40,775 nucleotides of DNA from Chryseobacterium sp. 39-10 (GTDB taxonomy: Bacteria > Bacteroidota > Bacteroidia > Flavobacteriales > Weeksellaceae): the NCBI GenBank assembly GCA_001898255.1, contig MKTK01000020.1, forward strand, positions 15,646-56,420. Direction: 5' to 3'. Every line of letters starts with the position of its first letter. Position 1 is the first letter of the stretch. The position numbers were made by a program, and so were the translations under genes. Positions 16,790 through 24,931 of the stretch are shown in pieces. The notes below the pieces were generated by a model. That model was not told the origin of the DNA. It made no database searches and was given only the letters and a program-made list of their open reading frames with translations.

Positions 16790-19030
16790 ATGAACTACAC
16801 TACCCAATTGCGAAAATATGCAACCAGCCAGTACATCAACTCGGCGGTGCGCATCGCGTTGGCAATTGTGATTCCCAGCATTATTCTGGCCCATTTTGGT
16901 TTGCTGAGGGAATTTTTCCTGTTCCCGATGGGCACCAGCTTTGTGGGGCTTACCGATCAACCCGGCCCTTTTATCCGGCGGCGAAACTCACTGATATTGG
17001 CTGTTTTTAGTTTTTGTGCAGTGGCGACAGTAGCCAGTTTACTCAAGAATTTTCCACCATTTATTTATGTGGAAATTATTTTTTTCGGCATGTTTTTTTC
17101 GATGATCGGGATTTACGGACAGCGTCTTGCAGCAGTAGGTTCCCTTTCATTGGTTGTCTTGGCCATCTTTGTGGATGGACACCTGGCCGGAGACGATATC
17201 CTCAAAAGTTTAGTGATCTTCTTTTTGGGTTGCGTATGGTTTTTACTGGTTTTCTTGGTGGTTTCCCGTATTCAGCCCTACAAATTGGCTGCACAAATGA
17301 TTGGTGAAAACTATACTGATCTTGCAGACTATCTTAAAATTAAATCCAAGTTTTACCAGAAAAACCCGGATTTTGATGCCCTTCAGCGGCAAGTGATTTC
17401 GCAGCAGGTAAAAATTAAGAATCTGCAGGAGGAAACACGCGAAACCGTTTTCAAAACCCGAACCATCGTCAACGAGTCCACTACCACCAGCCGATTGCTG
17501 ATGCTGATGTTTCTCAATTCCATCGATTTGCATGAGAAGCTGATGACTTCGGAAAGCGATTATCGCAAGATTCATGAAAGTTTTGGAGACAGCGGTTTCC
17601 TCCAATCGGTGCAGCAATATTTAATGATGTTGTCCGACGAATTAAGCAATATAGGCATCGCATTGCAAAGCGGTACTAAAGCAAAACCTATTCGAAAAAT
17701 TGATGAAGAACTGACTCAGGTTTTCGATCAGTATTTTGATTTGCGCAGCCAGCGGCTTAGTCCCGAAACGTTGGAAAACCTCATGATTCTTCGTTTAATT
17801 CTTGTGAGGATTAACGACATCACTACAGAAATACAAACGATTTACCGTGTATTTTCTCAGGATGCAAAAATGGCAAAAAGTCTTTCTACAGGGTTAGATT
17901 ATTCCAAGTTTGTGCCCAGCCAGGAGAAGCTCAACTTCAAAGTGCTGCGAGACAACGTTTCGCTAAAGTCTTCGCACTTTCGGCATTCGGTGCGCCTCAC
18001 CGTGGCACTTTTGGTAGGATACCTTCTTTCCAAAATGCATTTTCTAGGGATCGGACATTCTTACTGGATTCTTATTACCATTACTGCCATCCTAAAACCA
18101 GCTTATGCCACCACCAAACACCGGAATCTCCTCCGGTTGTACGGAACTACAGTGGGCGCAGTGGCAGCTTATCTGCTTCTCTATTTTATTAGCAACGACA
18201 CGGTATTGCTTGTCATTTTACTGCTCAGCATGATCCTCTGTTTTAGTTTTCTGAAGTGGAAATATTTTTGGGCAGTGCTGTTTATGACGATTTATATTTT
18301 CCTGAGTTTTAATTTCCTGCGGCCGGGAAATGTTAATTTAATTTTTAAAGACCGTATTCTGGATACAGCAATTGCGGGCATCGTTGTGGTGGCAGTTTCT
18401 TATTTCGTTCTTCCGGTTTGGGAGCATTCCCAGAACTTAGATTTAATGCAAAAAACCTCACGCAGCAACATGAATTATTTTCGTGCGGTGATGGATTTTT
18501 TCACCAACCAAAAAGGAGGTATCATGGAATATAAACTGTGCAGAAAAGACGCCGTCATCAACCTGGCCAATCTTTCGGACAACTTCCAGCGCATGATTTC
18601 GGACCCTAAAAACCAACAGAAACGACTCCAGAATCTGCATCAGTTTGTCAATACTTCCCACCTCATCACTGCCTACATCGCCTCATTTTCACAATACCAG
18701 AAATCGGCGCAGGATTACCCGGAAATCGATAGCGACGCGTGGAAACGAAAAATTTTAGCCGAACTGACGCGCACCGATTCCCTCCTGAATCATAAAGAAC
18801 CCGATCATGAAATTCTCACTGAAAGCAGCTTGAAACCCGGTGGTACCGTGGAAGAATTGCTGGCAAAAAGAAAAAAGGAAATCAGCGAGAATGATATTGT
18901 GAATCATCGCAATCCGAACAGAATTACCCATTTAACGGAACTGAAAAATCTGACGGAGCTGCTGGAACTCTTATTTGATGCCGCAAAAGAGCAACGCAAA
19001 GTGGCAGAAAAATTAATGAGCCAGCCCTAA
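16790..19030 (+). CDS. FUSC/YccS-type inner-membrane protein
   Basis: A 746-residue membrane protein with the duplicated FUSC plan: an N-terminal block of about six hydrophobic helices (residues about 20-165), a long soluble helical region (about 170-390), a second helix block (about 395-550, including SYWILITITAILKPAYATT), and a soluble tail. HSYWILIT, KPAYATTKHR and RLYGTTVGAV correspond to the conserved fusaric-acid-resistance core. Relatives include AaeB-like aromatic acid exporters, but YccS-like members have no proven transport substrate. Its stop codon interlocks with that of the convergent phosphopantetheinyl transferase (CTAA, 4-bp overlap), so no terminator lies between them. Confidence 0.85.
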   Translation: MNYTTQLRKYATSQYINSAVRIALAIVIPSIILAHFGLLREFFLFPMGTSFVGLTDQPGPFIRRRNSLILAVFSFCAVATVASLLKNFPPFIYVEIIFFGMFFSMIGIYGQRLAAVGSLSLVVLAIFVDGHLAGDDILKSLVIFFLGCVWFLLVFLVVSRIQPYKLAAQMIGENYTDLADYLKIKSKFYQKNPDFDALQRQVISQQVKIKNLQEETRETVFKTRTIVNESTTTSRLLMLMFLNSIDLHEKLMTSESDYRKIHESFGDSGFLQSVQQYLMMLSDELSNIGIALQSGTKAKPIRKIDEELTQVFDQYFDLRSQRLSPETLENLMILRLILVRINDITTEIQTIYRVFSQDAKMAKSLSTGLDYSKFVPSQEKLNFKVLRDNVSLKSSHFRHSVRLTVALLVGYLLSKMHFLGIGHSYWILITITAILKPAYATTKHRNLLRLYGTTVGAVAAYLLLYFISNDTVLLVILLLSMILCFSFLKWKYFWAVLFMTIYIFLSFNFLRPGNVNLIFKDRILDTAIAGIVVVAVSYFVLPVWEHSQNLDLMQKTSRSNMNYFRAVMDFFTNQKGGIMEYKLCRKDAVINLANLSDNFQRMISDPKNQQKRLQNLHQFVNTSHLITAYIASFSQYQKSAQDYPEIDSDAWKRKILAELTRTDSLLNHKEPDHEILTESSLKPGGTVEELLAKRKKEISENDIVNHRNPNRITHLTELKNLTELLELLFDAAKEQRKVAEKLMSQP

Positions 19031-19638
19031 TCTACAATGGTGAAGCAACACTGATCAAAAAACTCCACACGTGCCTTGTACAGATCCGAAACACTGTCAT
19101 CATGCACCCTGCACATGATGTTGTAAGGAAAATCCAGATGGAAGGGTTTCACCTCATAGTGTTTCTTGAGCGACCAATAATTGGAGTGATGAATTTTATA
19201 CAAACTTTCCTTCAGCGACCAAATGACTGTGAGGTAAGCCACCTCTCTGCCCTCTTCAATAAATGTACCTTCCTCCGGATGCAGGAATTTGTGCCTTACC
19301 CTCAAAATTTTCGAGTTGAACGGCTCAATGTCAATCCCGATTTTTTCCTTAGAAATTGCTAATGCCGCATAGGGAAAAGAATGGGTGATGGAAATCTCGA
19401 AATCGTTGGGCGAAAGAAATGGAGTTCGCTCCTGATACAATATCTTATACTCGGGCAAAATACTTTTCAATATCTTCCGTACCAGTAAAAGTTCTTTCAA
19501 TTTGATCGGGTGATAATCCTTGACCTTCTGATAATTCTCTTCCTCCAGCAGCGATGCAGAATCCAGCTCTTCGCTTTCATCATACTTCCATACCAGGATG
19601 GTGGCTTTATCATCAGAGAAATCACGATAGAGAGGCAT
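19027..19638 (-). CDS. 4'-phosphopantetheinyl transferase superfamily protein
   Basis: A 203-residue Sfp/AcpT-like enzyme that should transfer phosphopantetheine from CoA to a serine of an acyl or peptidyl carrier protein. The metal/CoA motif GIDIEPF is at 101-107 (Asp103, Glu105), and WSLKESLYK at 140-148 carries the catalytic Glu144 and Lys148. The frame can begin at 19686. I prefer the internal Met at 19638 because, from memory, flavobacterial homologues begin MPLY followed by a short strand, and because the ahcY promoter (19641-19671) occupies the intervening DNA. No carrier protein or synthase cluster is nearby, so it is likely general holo-ACP maintenance or serves a distant locus. Confidence 0.85.
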   Translation of the reverse strand: MPLYRDFSDDKATILVWKYDESEELDSASLLEEENYQKVKDYHPIKLKELLLVRKILKSILPEYKILYQERTPFLSPNDFEISITHSFPYAALAISKEKIGIDIEPFNSKILRVRHKFLHPEEGTFIEEGREVAYLTVIWSLKESLYKIHHSNYWSLKKHYEVKPFHLDFPYNIMCRVHDDSVSDLYKARVEFFDQCCFTIVD

Positions 19639-19640
19639 AT

Positions 19641-19671
19641 TTTGCAGGGCAGAATTTAGTTCGTAAATTTG
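19641..19671 (+). promoter_or_regulatory. ahcY promoter (-33 TTTG, -7 TAAATTTG)
   Basis: TTTG at 19641-19644 is followed after exactly 19 bp by TAAATTTG at 19664-19671, a full match to the Bacteroidota consensus. It ends 19 bp before the ahcY ATG. It lies between the preferred phosphopantetheinyl transferase start (19638) and ahcY. Confidence 0.65.
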
Positions 19672-19690
19672 CAAAAATTTTTTCAATTAA

Positions 19691-21004
19691 ATGGAAACGA
19701 CAACACAATACATTCCTTACAAAGTAAAGGACATTTCCCTTGCAGAATGGGGAAGAAAAGAAATTGAACTGGCTGAGGCAGAAATGCCCGGTTTAATGGC
19801 GATTCGTGAAGAATACGGCCCATCGCAACCGTTGAAAGGAGCTCGAATTGCAGGATGCCTTCACATGACAATCCAAACAGCGGTGCTTATTGAGACATTG
19901 GTGGCTTTAGGGGCAGAAGTAACCTGGTCGTCTTGCAACATTTTCTCTACCCAAGATCATGCGGCAGCTGCCATTGCAGCAGCAGGGATTCCTGTGTATG
20001 CTTGGAAAGGGATGAACGAAAAAGAATTTGACTGGTGCATCGAACAAACCCTTTTCTTTGGTGCAGATAAAAAACCTTTAAACATGATTCTGGATGATGG
20101 CGGCGATTTAACCAATATGGTTTTCGACAGATACCCTGAACTAACAAAAGACATCAAAGGACTTTCCGAAGAAACCACTACAGGTGTACACCGTTTATAC
20201 GAAAGAATGCAAAACGGAACATTGGTAATGCCTGCCATTAACGTAAACGATTCGGTAACCAAATCGAAATTCGACAACAAATACGGCTGTAGAGAATCTG
20301 CCGTTGATGCCATCCGAAGAGCTACCGACGTTATGTTGGCCGGCAAAAGAGTAATCGTTTGCGGATATGGCGATGTGGGCAAAGGTACTGCGGCTTCTTT
20401 CCGTGGTGCGGGCTCTATTGTAACCGTTACTGAGATTGACCCTATTTGTGCGCTGCAGGCAGCCATGGAAGGTTATGAGGTGAAAAAACTAGACAACGTA
20501 GTGGCAACGGCAGACATCATCATCACCACCACCGGAAACTTCAACATTGTACGTGGCGAGCATTTCAAAAAAATGAAAGATAAAACCATCGTTTGCAACA
20601 TTGGCCATTTCGACAACGAAATCGATATGGCGTGGCTGAACGGAAACTATGGCACTACCAAATCAACCGTAAAACCACAAGTGGATATATATAATGTGGA
20701 TGGCAAAGACATCATCATCCTTGCTGAAGGACGATTGGTGAACCTGGGTTGCGCCACAGGACACCCTAGTTTTGTGATGAGCAACTCTTTCTCTAACCAA
20801 ACTTTGGCACAAATTGAATTGTGGACCAACGCCGGATCTTACGAAAACGAAGTGTATATGCTGCCTAAAAAATTAGACGAAAAAGTAGCCGCCCTACACC
20901 TGAAAAAAATTGGTGTAGAGCTGGAAACCCTTTCCGATGAACAGGCAAAATACATCGGTGTAGATGCTAAAGGCCCATACAAACCGGAATATTACAGATA
21001 CTAA
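19691..21004 (+). CDS. ahcY: adenosylhomocysteinase
   Basis: A 437-residue enzyme that reversibly hydrolyses S-adenosylhomocysteine to adenosine and homocysteine, clearing the product of methylation reactions in the cytoplasm. [17 protein letters not shown] (54-70) starts the substrate domain. The Rossmann motif [15 protein letters not shown] (223-237) binds NAD. Lys191, Asp195 and Asn196 in [13 protein letters not shown] fit the active site, and the C-terminus [11 protein letters not shown] is the conserved dimer-reaching tail that contributes to the NAD site. The length is typical. It has its own near-perfect promoter and a strong terminator, so it is monocistronic. Confidence 0.97.
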   Translation: METTTQYIPYKVKDISLAEWGRKEIELAEAEMPGLMAIREEYGPSQPLKGARIAGCLHMTIQTAVLIETLVALGAEVTWSSCNIFSTQDHAAAAIAAAGIPVYAWKGMNEKEFDWCIEQTLFFGADKKPLNMILDDGGDLTNMVFDRYPELTKDIKGLSEETTTGVHRLYERMQNGTLVMPAINVNDSVTKSKFDNKYGCRESAVDAIRRATDVMLAGKRVIVCGYGDVGKGTAASFRGAGSIVTVTEIDPICALQAAMEGYEVKKLDNVVATADIIITTTGNFNIVRGEHFKKMKDKTIVCNIGHFDNEIDMAWLNGNYGTTKSTVKPQVDIYNVDGKDIIILAEGRLVNLGCATGHPSFVMSNSFSNQTLAQIELWTNAGSYENEVYMLPKKLDEKVAALHLKKIGVELETLSDEQAKYIGVDAKGPYKPEYYRY

Positions 21005-21024
21005 GCAGGTGCAAATCACCGCTC

Positions 21025-21053
21025 AAAACGCTCCTCATTGGGAGCGTTTTTTT
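21025..21053 (+). terminator. rho-independent terminator of ahcY
   Basis: A perfect 10-bp stem (AAAACGCTCC pairing with GGAGCGTTTT) with a 6-nt loop and a run of seven T, 20 bp after the stop codon. Confidence 0.9.
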
Positions 21054-21203
21054 GTGGTAAGAAGTGCTGCCGACCTCTGTTTTTTGCTTCGATCGCCGTT
21101 GCAGGCAATGGATGGACGAGCTGGCATTTCTGTGGATTTCATTCAACAGCACATCGTTTGCAAGAAGTCGTTTGGCCTTATGAGGTCAGAAGAATCCATT
21201 ATT

Positions 21204-21435
21204 GGGGTTCCGAAGCCCGTCATTGGGGTTCCGAACCTAAATGACGGGGTTCAGGACCTAAAAGATGGGGTTCAGGACCTAAACGACGGGGTTCAGGACC
21301 GCAAATTTGGGGTTCCGAACCTAAAATTTGGGGTTATACAACCTAAACGATGGGGTTCAAGACCTCAACGATGGGGTTCCGAACCTAAATGACGGGGTTC
21401 AGGACCTAAAAGATGGGGTTCAGGACCGGAAATTT
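21204..21435 (+). repeat. array A: eleven tandem 21-bp units
   Basis: Eleven head-to-tail units begin with GGGG at 21204, 21225, 21246, 21267, 21288, 21309, 21330, 21352, 21373, 21394 and 21415. All are 21 bp except the seventh (22 bp). The general form is GGGGTTC, then CGA or AGG, then ACC, then usually TAAA with a variable 3-base end (GAC, GAT or TTT). GGTTCCGAACC is an odd-centred palindrome. In the AGG units the fourth pair becomes T-G, which still pairs in RNA read from this strand. Units 2-3 are exactly repeated as units 9-10. The array lies in the 545-bp gap between ahcY and the convergent regulator gene; 21054-21203 and 21436-21549 show no gene. Some frames stay open through it, but I regard it as noncoding. 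Confidence 0.92.
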
Positions 21436-21549
21436 GGGGTTGCCCAGTGCTTCACTGCATTCCAGCACGGCAATGCCCCTCTAAAAAAGTTTTCTTGAGG
21501 ATGAGATGAGATGGCACAGAGAGGGGAAAAAAAGAACTGCAGTCCGCCG

Positions 21550-23292
21550 TTAGTTACTCATGATGCGGCTGAAAAGCTCGTCGGATTTGTCGCCGAGTTT
21601 TCTCTTGAGCCGTTGTTTCGATTTCTTCACCGCATCGGGCGTTATGCCCAACAAAGACGACACTTCCACATTGTTGAACCCCAATTTCTGCAGCAGGATA
21701 ATCCGCAGGTTCGATTCCGTAATTTCCGGGAAATCTTGGTGAAGTGTGTGGTAGAAGTCCGGGTATTCATATTGAAATTCTCGACGGAAATTCTGCCAAT
21801 TCTGGTTGGTCATCAGGTGCGATTGCAGCAGCTCATTAAGTTTGCTGTTTTTCTCCTCCCGGTCGGATGATTTTGATTCCTTTAAATCTTCAATCTCCTG
21901 CTGCAGTTGCTCGATCTGATTTGTTTTATCGTGAAAAAACGCAATTTGTTCCGCCAGGGTTTGGTTGGCTTTCTCCAGCTTCTTCTGGTACTTTTGCTTC
22001 TCCCGCGAATGCTCTTTCTGCTTCCTATTTAAGACGTGTAGTTGCTTTTTTGAATCTCTCTTCGCCTTCATCCAGAACAAAAGCCACCCTCCCACGAGCA
22101 GCAAAGTGAAGAAAGACAAACCATATCGCCAGATGGATTCCCTGCGGAGTTTCAGATTCGTTTGGTCAATATTCTTCTGAAACCTCGCCTTCTGAGCCAT
22201 CCAGTTGGCCTGCTTCAACGTGAAATCACCATCTGTTTTCATCACAGCGGCTTCCAGAACATCTACCCTTCGGCTGGCATAAAGCTCATCCGTCTCCCGA
22301 TTTTGTTGATTATAGAGCTTTTTCAAAAGCTTTACGGCCTGCAATTCGGACGCGAGGTAATATGGTTTTAACCGGGCGATGGAATCCGCCTGTAGCAAGC
22401 TGCGTTCTGCTTCATCAATATCGCCAAATTCCAATTGGTACTGGCCAAGTAAAATGAATGCATACATTGTGTTTTGCTCTGCACCCTGCGCTTTCGAGAT
22501 AGCAATATCTTGCTTCAGAAGTGCAATAGCGCCATTGTAGTTTTTTTTCTCTGCTTCAATCTGCGCCCTGTTTCCCAAACTTTTGGCATATCTTACCTTA
22601 TCATTGAGCTTCAAAGCCATTTCGGATGCCTGGTGAAAATATTGCTCTGCTGAGGCGAACTGTTTCAGGTCGAAATTAAGCAAACCCAAATTGTCCAAAA
22701 TCTCGGCACGCTGCGAACAGCGATACGGGCAAAACGCCAATGCTTTGGTTAAAAACAACATTGAGGCCTGCTTATCACCAATGGTACCCAAGTAATACCC
22801 AATGATCTTGAATGATGCGGCGGGAAAAATAATCTCGTCAGGATCCGTTTTGGCAATTTCATCCATTGCGGTAAGGAAAACCGGCAACGCCAGGGTTGCT
22901 TTACGGTACTTATAAAGGTAAGATGCATAATTGAGTTTTGCCCAAATCTGCAGCGGGCGGCTTCCCAATTCTTTTGCGTTGCTAATGGATTTATGGTAGA
23001 AATAATCGCTTTGTGTATTGATGTTGTCGAAGAAGTTGGCATAGCCATTGGCCATTAAACCCAGATAAAGAATGTCGTAGTCGGCACTGTTTTTATTGCG
23101 CAACGGACTAAGGAATTTTTTAAGTGCAACAGTATCCTTGTGTTTTACTTCCTGCTGCAAAATACCTTCCCAACGTTCTATTTTTTTCCCGCCTTCTTTA
23201 ATCAAAATAAACTGCGCGGACAGGGTAAATGGATGGAAAAAAAACAATCCCAACAACAAAACAATTCTTACCATACCCTTCTTCAGTACCAA
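21550..23292 (-). CDS. membrane-anchored TPR protein with C-terminal HTH DNA-binding domain
   Basis: A 580-residue one-component regulator. Residues 1-26 are a signal sequence. Residues about 30-350 form TPR-like helical pairs (for example NLGLLNFDLKQFASAEQYFH and AFILLGQYQLEFGDIDEAE) in the periplasm. One transmembrane helix (389-408) is followed by a cytoplasmic coiled coil (about 412-490). A helix-turn-helix region (about 520-575) has ITESNLRIILLQKLGFNN, then EVSSLLGITPDAVKKSKQRL, resembling LuxR or sigma-4 folds. This plan is common in Bacteroidota. Start could be 23292 or 23274. No terminator is visible after its stop, where array A lies. Its signal and target are unknown; yqhD or the adjacent small transcript are possible targets by position only. 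Confidence 0.85.
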   Translation of the reverse strand: MVLKKGMVRIVLLLGLFFFHPFTLSAQFILIKEGGKKIERWEGILQQEVKHKDTVALKKFLSPLRNKNSADYDILYLGLMANGYANFFDNINTQSDYFYHKSISNAKELGSRPLQIWAKLNYASYLYKYRKATLALPVFLTAMDEIAKTDPDEIIFPAASFKIIGYYLGTIGDKQASMLFLTKALAFCPYRCSQRAEILDNLGLLNFDLKQFASAEQYFHQASEMALKLNDKVRYAKSLGNRAQIEAEKKNYNGAIALLKQDIAISKAQGAEQNTMYAFILLGQYQLEFGDIDEAERSLLQADSIARLKPYYLASELQAVKLLKKLYNQQNRETDELYASRRVDVLEAAVMKTDGDFTLKQANWMAQKARFQKNIDQTNLKLRRESIWRYGLSFFTLLLVGGWLLFWMKAKRDSKKQLHVLNRKQKEHSREKQKYQKKLEKANQTLAEQIAFFHDKTNQIEQLQQEIEDLKESKSSDREEKNSKLNELLQSHLMTNQNWQNFRREFQYEYPDFYHTLHQDFPEITESNLRIILLQKLGFNNVEVSSLLGITPDAVKKSKQRLKRKLGDKSDELFSRIMSN

Positions 23293-23461
23293 ATTAATAC
23301 AACATTTGAGAAAACATCATGCTTTTCAGGCATCTTCCCGAAACTTTTTACAATAATATAAAAAATAATAAAAACCTGATTATTAAATTTTTAAAAACAA
23401 TTGCTTCACTTGTCCCCCATTTGTCCACCCGCTGAATCGTGACCAAATGGCTATCATGGCT

Positions 23462-23589
23462 TACTTTTGCCAACGGTTATTGCATAAATGATGAAAAAAA
23501 ACTAATTGATAAAACACATTAACCATAAGAACTAGCGTTATCATAAGCGTTATCACCCTGTCTTATAAAAAGGCAGGGTTTTGTTTTGC
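23462..23589 (+). ncRNA. possible small transcript upstream of yqhD
   Basis: TACTTTTG at 23462-23469 matches the -7 consensus, and a terminator lies about 100 bp downstream (23555-23589). Between them there is no credible gene, only a 5-residue ATG frame (MMKKN, 23488-23505), and a 10-bp direct repeat AGCGTTATCA at 23534-23543 and 23546-23555. This could be a small RNA, a leader with attenuation, or the end of an unseen transcript. No -33 element is obvious. The rest of the 398-bp gap 23275-23673 shows nothing else but the yqhD -7 element. Confidence 0.3.
23555..23589 (+). terminator. orphan rho-independent terminator
   Basis: ACCCTG pairs with CAGGGT, with a further CT/AG pairing inside, followed by TTTGTTTTG. 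The orientation is plus, yet the nearest plus-strand gene upstream is ahcY 2.5 kb away, which already has its own terminator. Confidence 0.6.
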
Positions 23590-23650
23590 GCTTAAGAAAT
23601 GCTGTATAATATTTACCAATCCTTTAACATATAAAGCATCGCAGATTATG

Positions 23651-23658
23651 TATTTTTG
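23651..23658 (+). promoter_or_regulatory. -7 promoter element for yqhD
   Basis: TATTTTTG is an exact TAnnTTTG match, 15 bp ahead of the ATG at 23674. It argues against the in-frame TTG at 23656 as the start codon. Confidence 0.45.
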
Positions 23659-23673
23659 AGCAAAAGATTTATC

Positions 23674-24840
23674 ATGCTGAATTTTGAATTTAAAAACCCC
23701 ACCAAAATTATTTTCGGTAAAGGGGAAATTGCAAAACTTACCAAAGAAATTCCTGCCGATGCAAAAATCCTGATGTTGTACGGCGGAGGAAGCATCAAAA
23801 CAAATGGAGTTTACGACCAGGTAAAGGCGGCGCTGAAGGATTTCGATATTGAAGAATTCGGCGGCATACCCGCCAATCCGGAGTACGAAATTTTGCTTGA
23901 TGCGTTGCAGGTTATTAAAGAAAAAAACATCACCTATCTACTGGCCGTTGGTGGTGGATCGGTAATTGACGGCACAAAATTTTTATCTGCCGCTGCCCTT
24001 TACGCCGGCGAAAACAAATGGGAAATCCTTACAAAACCTGTACGAACCAATGAAGGTGAAGGCCTTCCCTTTGCAACGGTTCTTACGCTACCTGCCACCG
24101 GATCCGAGATGAATTCCGGATATGTGGTGTCGCGACGGGCGACGGATGAAAAACTTTCGAGTGGCGGCCCAGGCCTTTTCCCGCAGTTCTCCATTCTTGA
24201 TCCGGAAGTCATCAGATCCATCCCAAAAAAGCAAATAGCCAACGGAATTGCAGATGCCTACACCCATGTTCTGGAACAATACATGACCTACCGCACAACG
24301 GCAACCTTACAGGAAAGATTTATGGAGAGCATCTTGCAAACATTGCAGGAAGTGGCTCCCCAACTAATGAGCGAAGAATTTGATTATGATGCCGCCGCAA
24401 ATTACATGTGGTGCTGCACCATGGCACTTAATGGCCTGATCAGCAAAGGAGTGGTTACCGACTGGGCAGTGCACGCCATGGGACATGAGCTCACCGCCCG
24501 CTTCGGCATTGACCATGCAAGAACCTTGGCGATTATTGCACCCTCTCACTACCGATATAATTTCGACAGCAAAAAAGAAAAACTGGCGCAATATGCTGAA
24601 AGAGCATGGCACATTAATGAAGGAAGCACCGCAGAAAAAGCGGAAAAAGGCATCCAGAAATTAGAGGAATTTTTCCATAGCATCGGTATTAAAACTCAAC
24701 TCTCAGAGTACACCACAGCTTATGAAGGAACTGCAGAAAAAATTGAAAAGACATTCACCTCCAGACATTGGTTGGGGTTGGGCGAGCATAAAAAACTTTC
24801 ACCGCAGGATGTTTATAAAATTGTGGAAATGAGCTACTAA
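23674..24840 (+). CDS. yqhD: iron-containing alcohol/aldehyde dehydrogenase, YqhD type
   Basis: A 388-residue group III alcohol dehydrogenase, expected to reduce aldehydes with NADPH in the cytoplasm (detoxification of short-chain and lipid-peroxidation aldehydes in E. coli). The metal ligands align with those known for E. coli YqhD: Asp194 and His198 in ADAYTHVLEQ, His267 in AVHAMGHE and His281 in GIDHART. The nucleotide loop GGGSVIDGTKF (93-103) and YGGGSIKTNGVYDQV (36-50) are also close to YqhD. Start at 23674 gives the family N-terminus MLNFEFKNPTKIIFGKG. The upstream regulator and possible small transcript may control it. An inverted repeat after the stop serves as terminator and overlaps the next promoter. 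Confidence 0.93.
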   Translation: MLNFEFKNPTKIIFGKGEIAKLTKEIPADAKILMLYGGGSIKTNGVYDQVKAALKDFDIEEFGGIPANPEYEILLDALQVIKEKNITYLLAVGGGSVIDGTKFLSAAALYAGENKWEILTKPVRTNEGEGLPFATVLTLPATGSEMNSGYVVSRRATDEKLSSGGPGLFPQFSILDPEVIRSIPKKQIANGIADAYTHVLEQYMTYRTTATLQERFMESILQTLQEVAPQLMSEEFDYDAAANYMWCCTMALNGLISKGVVTDWAVHAMGHELTARFGIDHARTLAIIAPSHYRYNFDSKKEKLAQYAERAWHINEGSTAEKAEKGIQKLEEFFHSIGIKTQLSEYTTAYEGTAEKIEKTFTSRHWLGLGEHKKLSPQDVYKIVEMSY

Positions 24841-24866
24841 AAGGTTAAATTACTCCTATTATTTTA

Positions 24867-24908
24867 TACAAAAACTTTGGATGAATGTCTGAAGTTTTTG
24901 TATTTTTG
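24867..24908 (+). terminator. yqhD terminator overlapping the promoter of the next gene
   Basis: A perfect 11-bp inverted repeat, TACAAAAACTT (24867-24877) and AAGTTTTTGTA (24892-24902), with a 14-nt loop and a T-rich tail. The -33 TTTG (24876-24879) and the -7 TATTTTTG (24901-24908; 21-bp spacer) of the downstream gene are embedded in it. Confidence 0.6.
24876..24908 (+). promoter_or_regulatory. promoter of the small T9SS cargo gene
   Basis: TTTG (24876-24879), 21 bp, then TATTTTTG (24901-24908), a complete Bacteroidota-type promoter ending 23 bp before the ATG at 24932. Both elements touch the arms of the inverted repeat listed above. Confidence 0.55.
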
Positions 24909-24931
24909 TACTCCTTCCTAATATTATCGGC

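Noticed and set aside
20964-21392. 142-codon open frame covering the end of ahcY and array A, with a seven-residue repeat beginning GV
   Set aside because: The 21-bp period keeps several frames open by itself. The frame begins inside ahcY, crosses its terminator, and a 22-bp unit shifts the repeat register, so it is very unlikely to be a protein.
21204-21435. CRISPR array
   Set aside because: Units are contiguous with at most six variable bases; there are no unique spacers of 25-45 bp and no cas genes.
21204-21435. G-quadruplex formation by the regularly spaced GGGG runs
   Set aside because: The loops would be 17 nt, too long for stable quadruplexes; hairpin pairing of the palindromes is a better fit.
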